From Haladaptatus paucihalophilus DX253 (GTDB lineage Archaea > Halobacteriota > Halobacteria > Halobacteriales > Haladaptataceae): DNA of 64,000 nucleotides. Shown piece after piece: positions 63,361 to 64,000 of the stretch. The stretch covers positions 124,001 through 188,000 of the forward strand of contig NZ_AQXI01000002.1 in NCBI RefSeq assembly GCF_000376445.1, read 5' to 3'. The notes under the pieces were generated by a model that ran no database searches, was not told where the DNA came from, and saw only the letters and a list, made by a program, of their open reading frames with translations. Both the position numbers and the translations under genes were made by a program. The first letter of the stretch is position 1. The number at the start of each line of letters is the position of its first letter.

Positions 63361-64000
63361 TGGCGGACGTTGGCATCCTCGTCGAGGCGACGAAGACGAT
63401 ATTCGCGTGGCCGAACGTCCTGCTCATCCTGCTCGGCGTCCTCATCGGCATCATCGGCGGCGCGTTGCCCGGCGTCGGCGGTGCGCTCACCGTCGCGATA
63501 GCGATGCCGTTCACGCTGGGGATGGGAAGCACGAGCGCCATCATCTTCCTCATGGCGATTTATAACGGCGTGATGTACGGCGGCAGCATCTCGTCGATTC
63601 TGTTCAACGTTCCCGGAGATTCCTCGGCCGCCGCGACGGCGATAGAGGGCTATCCGATGACGAAACAAGGGCGCGCGATAGACGCGCTGACGATTTCGGC
63701 TCTCTCCTCGGGACTCGGCGACCTCTTCGGCGCCATCGTGATCATCCTCCTGATGCCGGTGATGGTCTCGTTGGTGCTGATGTTCGGGACGCCGGAGTAC
63801 TTCCTGATAGCGGTCTTCGGCCTCTCGCTCATCATCGTCGTCTCCGACGGGTCCTTCCTCAAGGACGTAATGGCGGGCGGGTTCGGTGCGCTCATCGCCA
63901 CCATCGGCGTCGCGCCGATGTCGGTATCGGAGCGGTACACCTTCGGAATGCTCGGACTCTACGACGGCGTTAACTTCGTCGCCGCGCTCATCGGCATCTT
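63360..64000 (+). CDS. tctA: Tripartite tricarboxylate transporter large membrane subunit, cut by the window edge
   Basis: About 213 residues visible, the frame open to the end of the window (full TctA is about 500). ATG 63360 overlaps the tctB TGA. TctA hallmarks: GIIGGALPGVGGALTVAIAM (about residues 33-52), YNGVMYGGSISSILFNVPGD (about residues 78-97) and AIEGYPMTKQGRAIDAL. It is the carrier subunit that moves the acid with a sodium or proton gradient. Confidence 0.93.
   Translation, partial: MADVGILVEATKTIFAWPNVLLILLGVLIGIIGGALPGVGGALTVAIAMPFTLGMGSTSAIIFLMAIYNGVMYGGSISSILFNVPGDSSAAATAIEGYPMTKQGRAIDALTISALSSGLGDLFGAIVIILLMPVMVSLVLMFGTPEYFLIAVFGLSLIIVVSDGSFLKDVMAGGFGALIATIGVAPMSVSERYTFGMLGLYDGVNFVAALIGI

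Noticed and set aside
1-64000. CRISPR arrays, tRNA and rRNA genes, prophage modules
   Set aside because: No regularly spaced repeats, no tRNA-like cloverleaf or rRNA-like sequence, and no integrase or phage structural genes were recognised on reading both strands; a covariance-model search was not possible here.

Overview
The window is haloarchaeal chromosome. Nearly every protein is acidic (rich in D/E, poor in K), codons are GC-rich, promoters are AT-rich TATA-type boxes, and many start codons lie about 27-30 bases downstream of such a box, as expected for leaderless haloarchaeal transcripts. Family hallmarks fit: a HalOD1-type protein, HTH_10 and PhoU/AbrB regulators, AglF/AglM glycosylation enzymes, Tat-lipoprotein signals and a BCCT transporter. 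The mix resembles the genus Haladaptatus, but that is an inference from gene content. No rRNA, tRNA, CRISPR array or intact insertion sequence was recognised.

Layout. 0-6 kb: a ribokinase-fold kinase-like protein, a frameshifted alpha/beta hydrolase, gene debris, a HalOD1-type protein, a lactate permease (lctP) and an AIM24 protein. 6-21 kb: a surface-glycan island with two O-antigen-ligase/polymerase-like proteins, an UppP-type lipid-carrier phosphatase, a polyprenyl-phosphate sugar transferase, GT2 and GT4 glycosyltransferases, a sulfatase-fold protein, a flippase, UDP-glucose dehydrogenase (aglM), sugar-1-P nucleotidyltransferase (aglF) and an epimerase, plus three 26-39-residue membrane proteins around uppP. 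21-25 kb: AI-2E-family permease, SnoaL-like protein, aldo/keto reductase and an HTH_10 regulator.

25-38 kb is the most coherent block: an apparently complete route from glycine betaine to pyruvate. It holds a BCCT importer, a GbcA-like Rieske oxygenase (betaine to dimethylglycine), a dimethylglycine dehydrogenase-like FAD/GcvT protein (to sarcosine), a monomeric sarcosine oxidase (to glycine), serine hydroxymethyltransferase (glycine to serine), a threonine/serine ammonia-lyase (serine to pyruvate) and a glutathione-independent formaldehyde dehydrogenase to take the released C1 unit. A small zinc-ribbon/winged-helix-like protein is coupled to the oxygenase, and a perfect inverted repeat sits between the divergent oxygenase and sarcosine oxidase genes. 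Bacterial versions of the route are known; this one is organised differently and shows no reductase partner for the oxygenase.

37-50 kb: a GlcG/HbpS-like protein, a PhoU/AbrB regulator, a decayed 1.2 kb stretch, an IclR regulator, an M20-type amidohydrolase, a peptide-type ABC importer with both ATPases fused in one chain, and a zinc alcohol dehydrogenase close to NADP-isopropanol dehydrogenases. 50-59 kb: an archaeal ATPase/DUF234 protein behind a tandem repeat, a luciferase-like flavoprotein, an Mre11/SbcD-like protein that has lost its metal ligands, an acetamidase/formamidase, a short-chain dehydrogenase and a CobW GTPase. 59-64 kb: an IclR-controlled tripartite tricarboxylate transporter (tctC, tctB, tctA cut by the window edge) with a TcuA-like flavoprotein dehydrogenase inside the operon.
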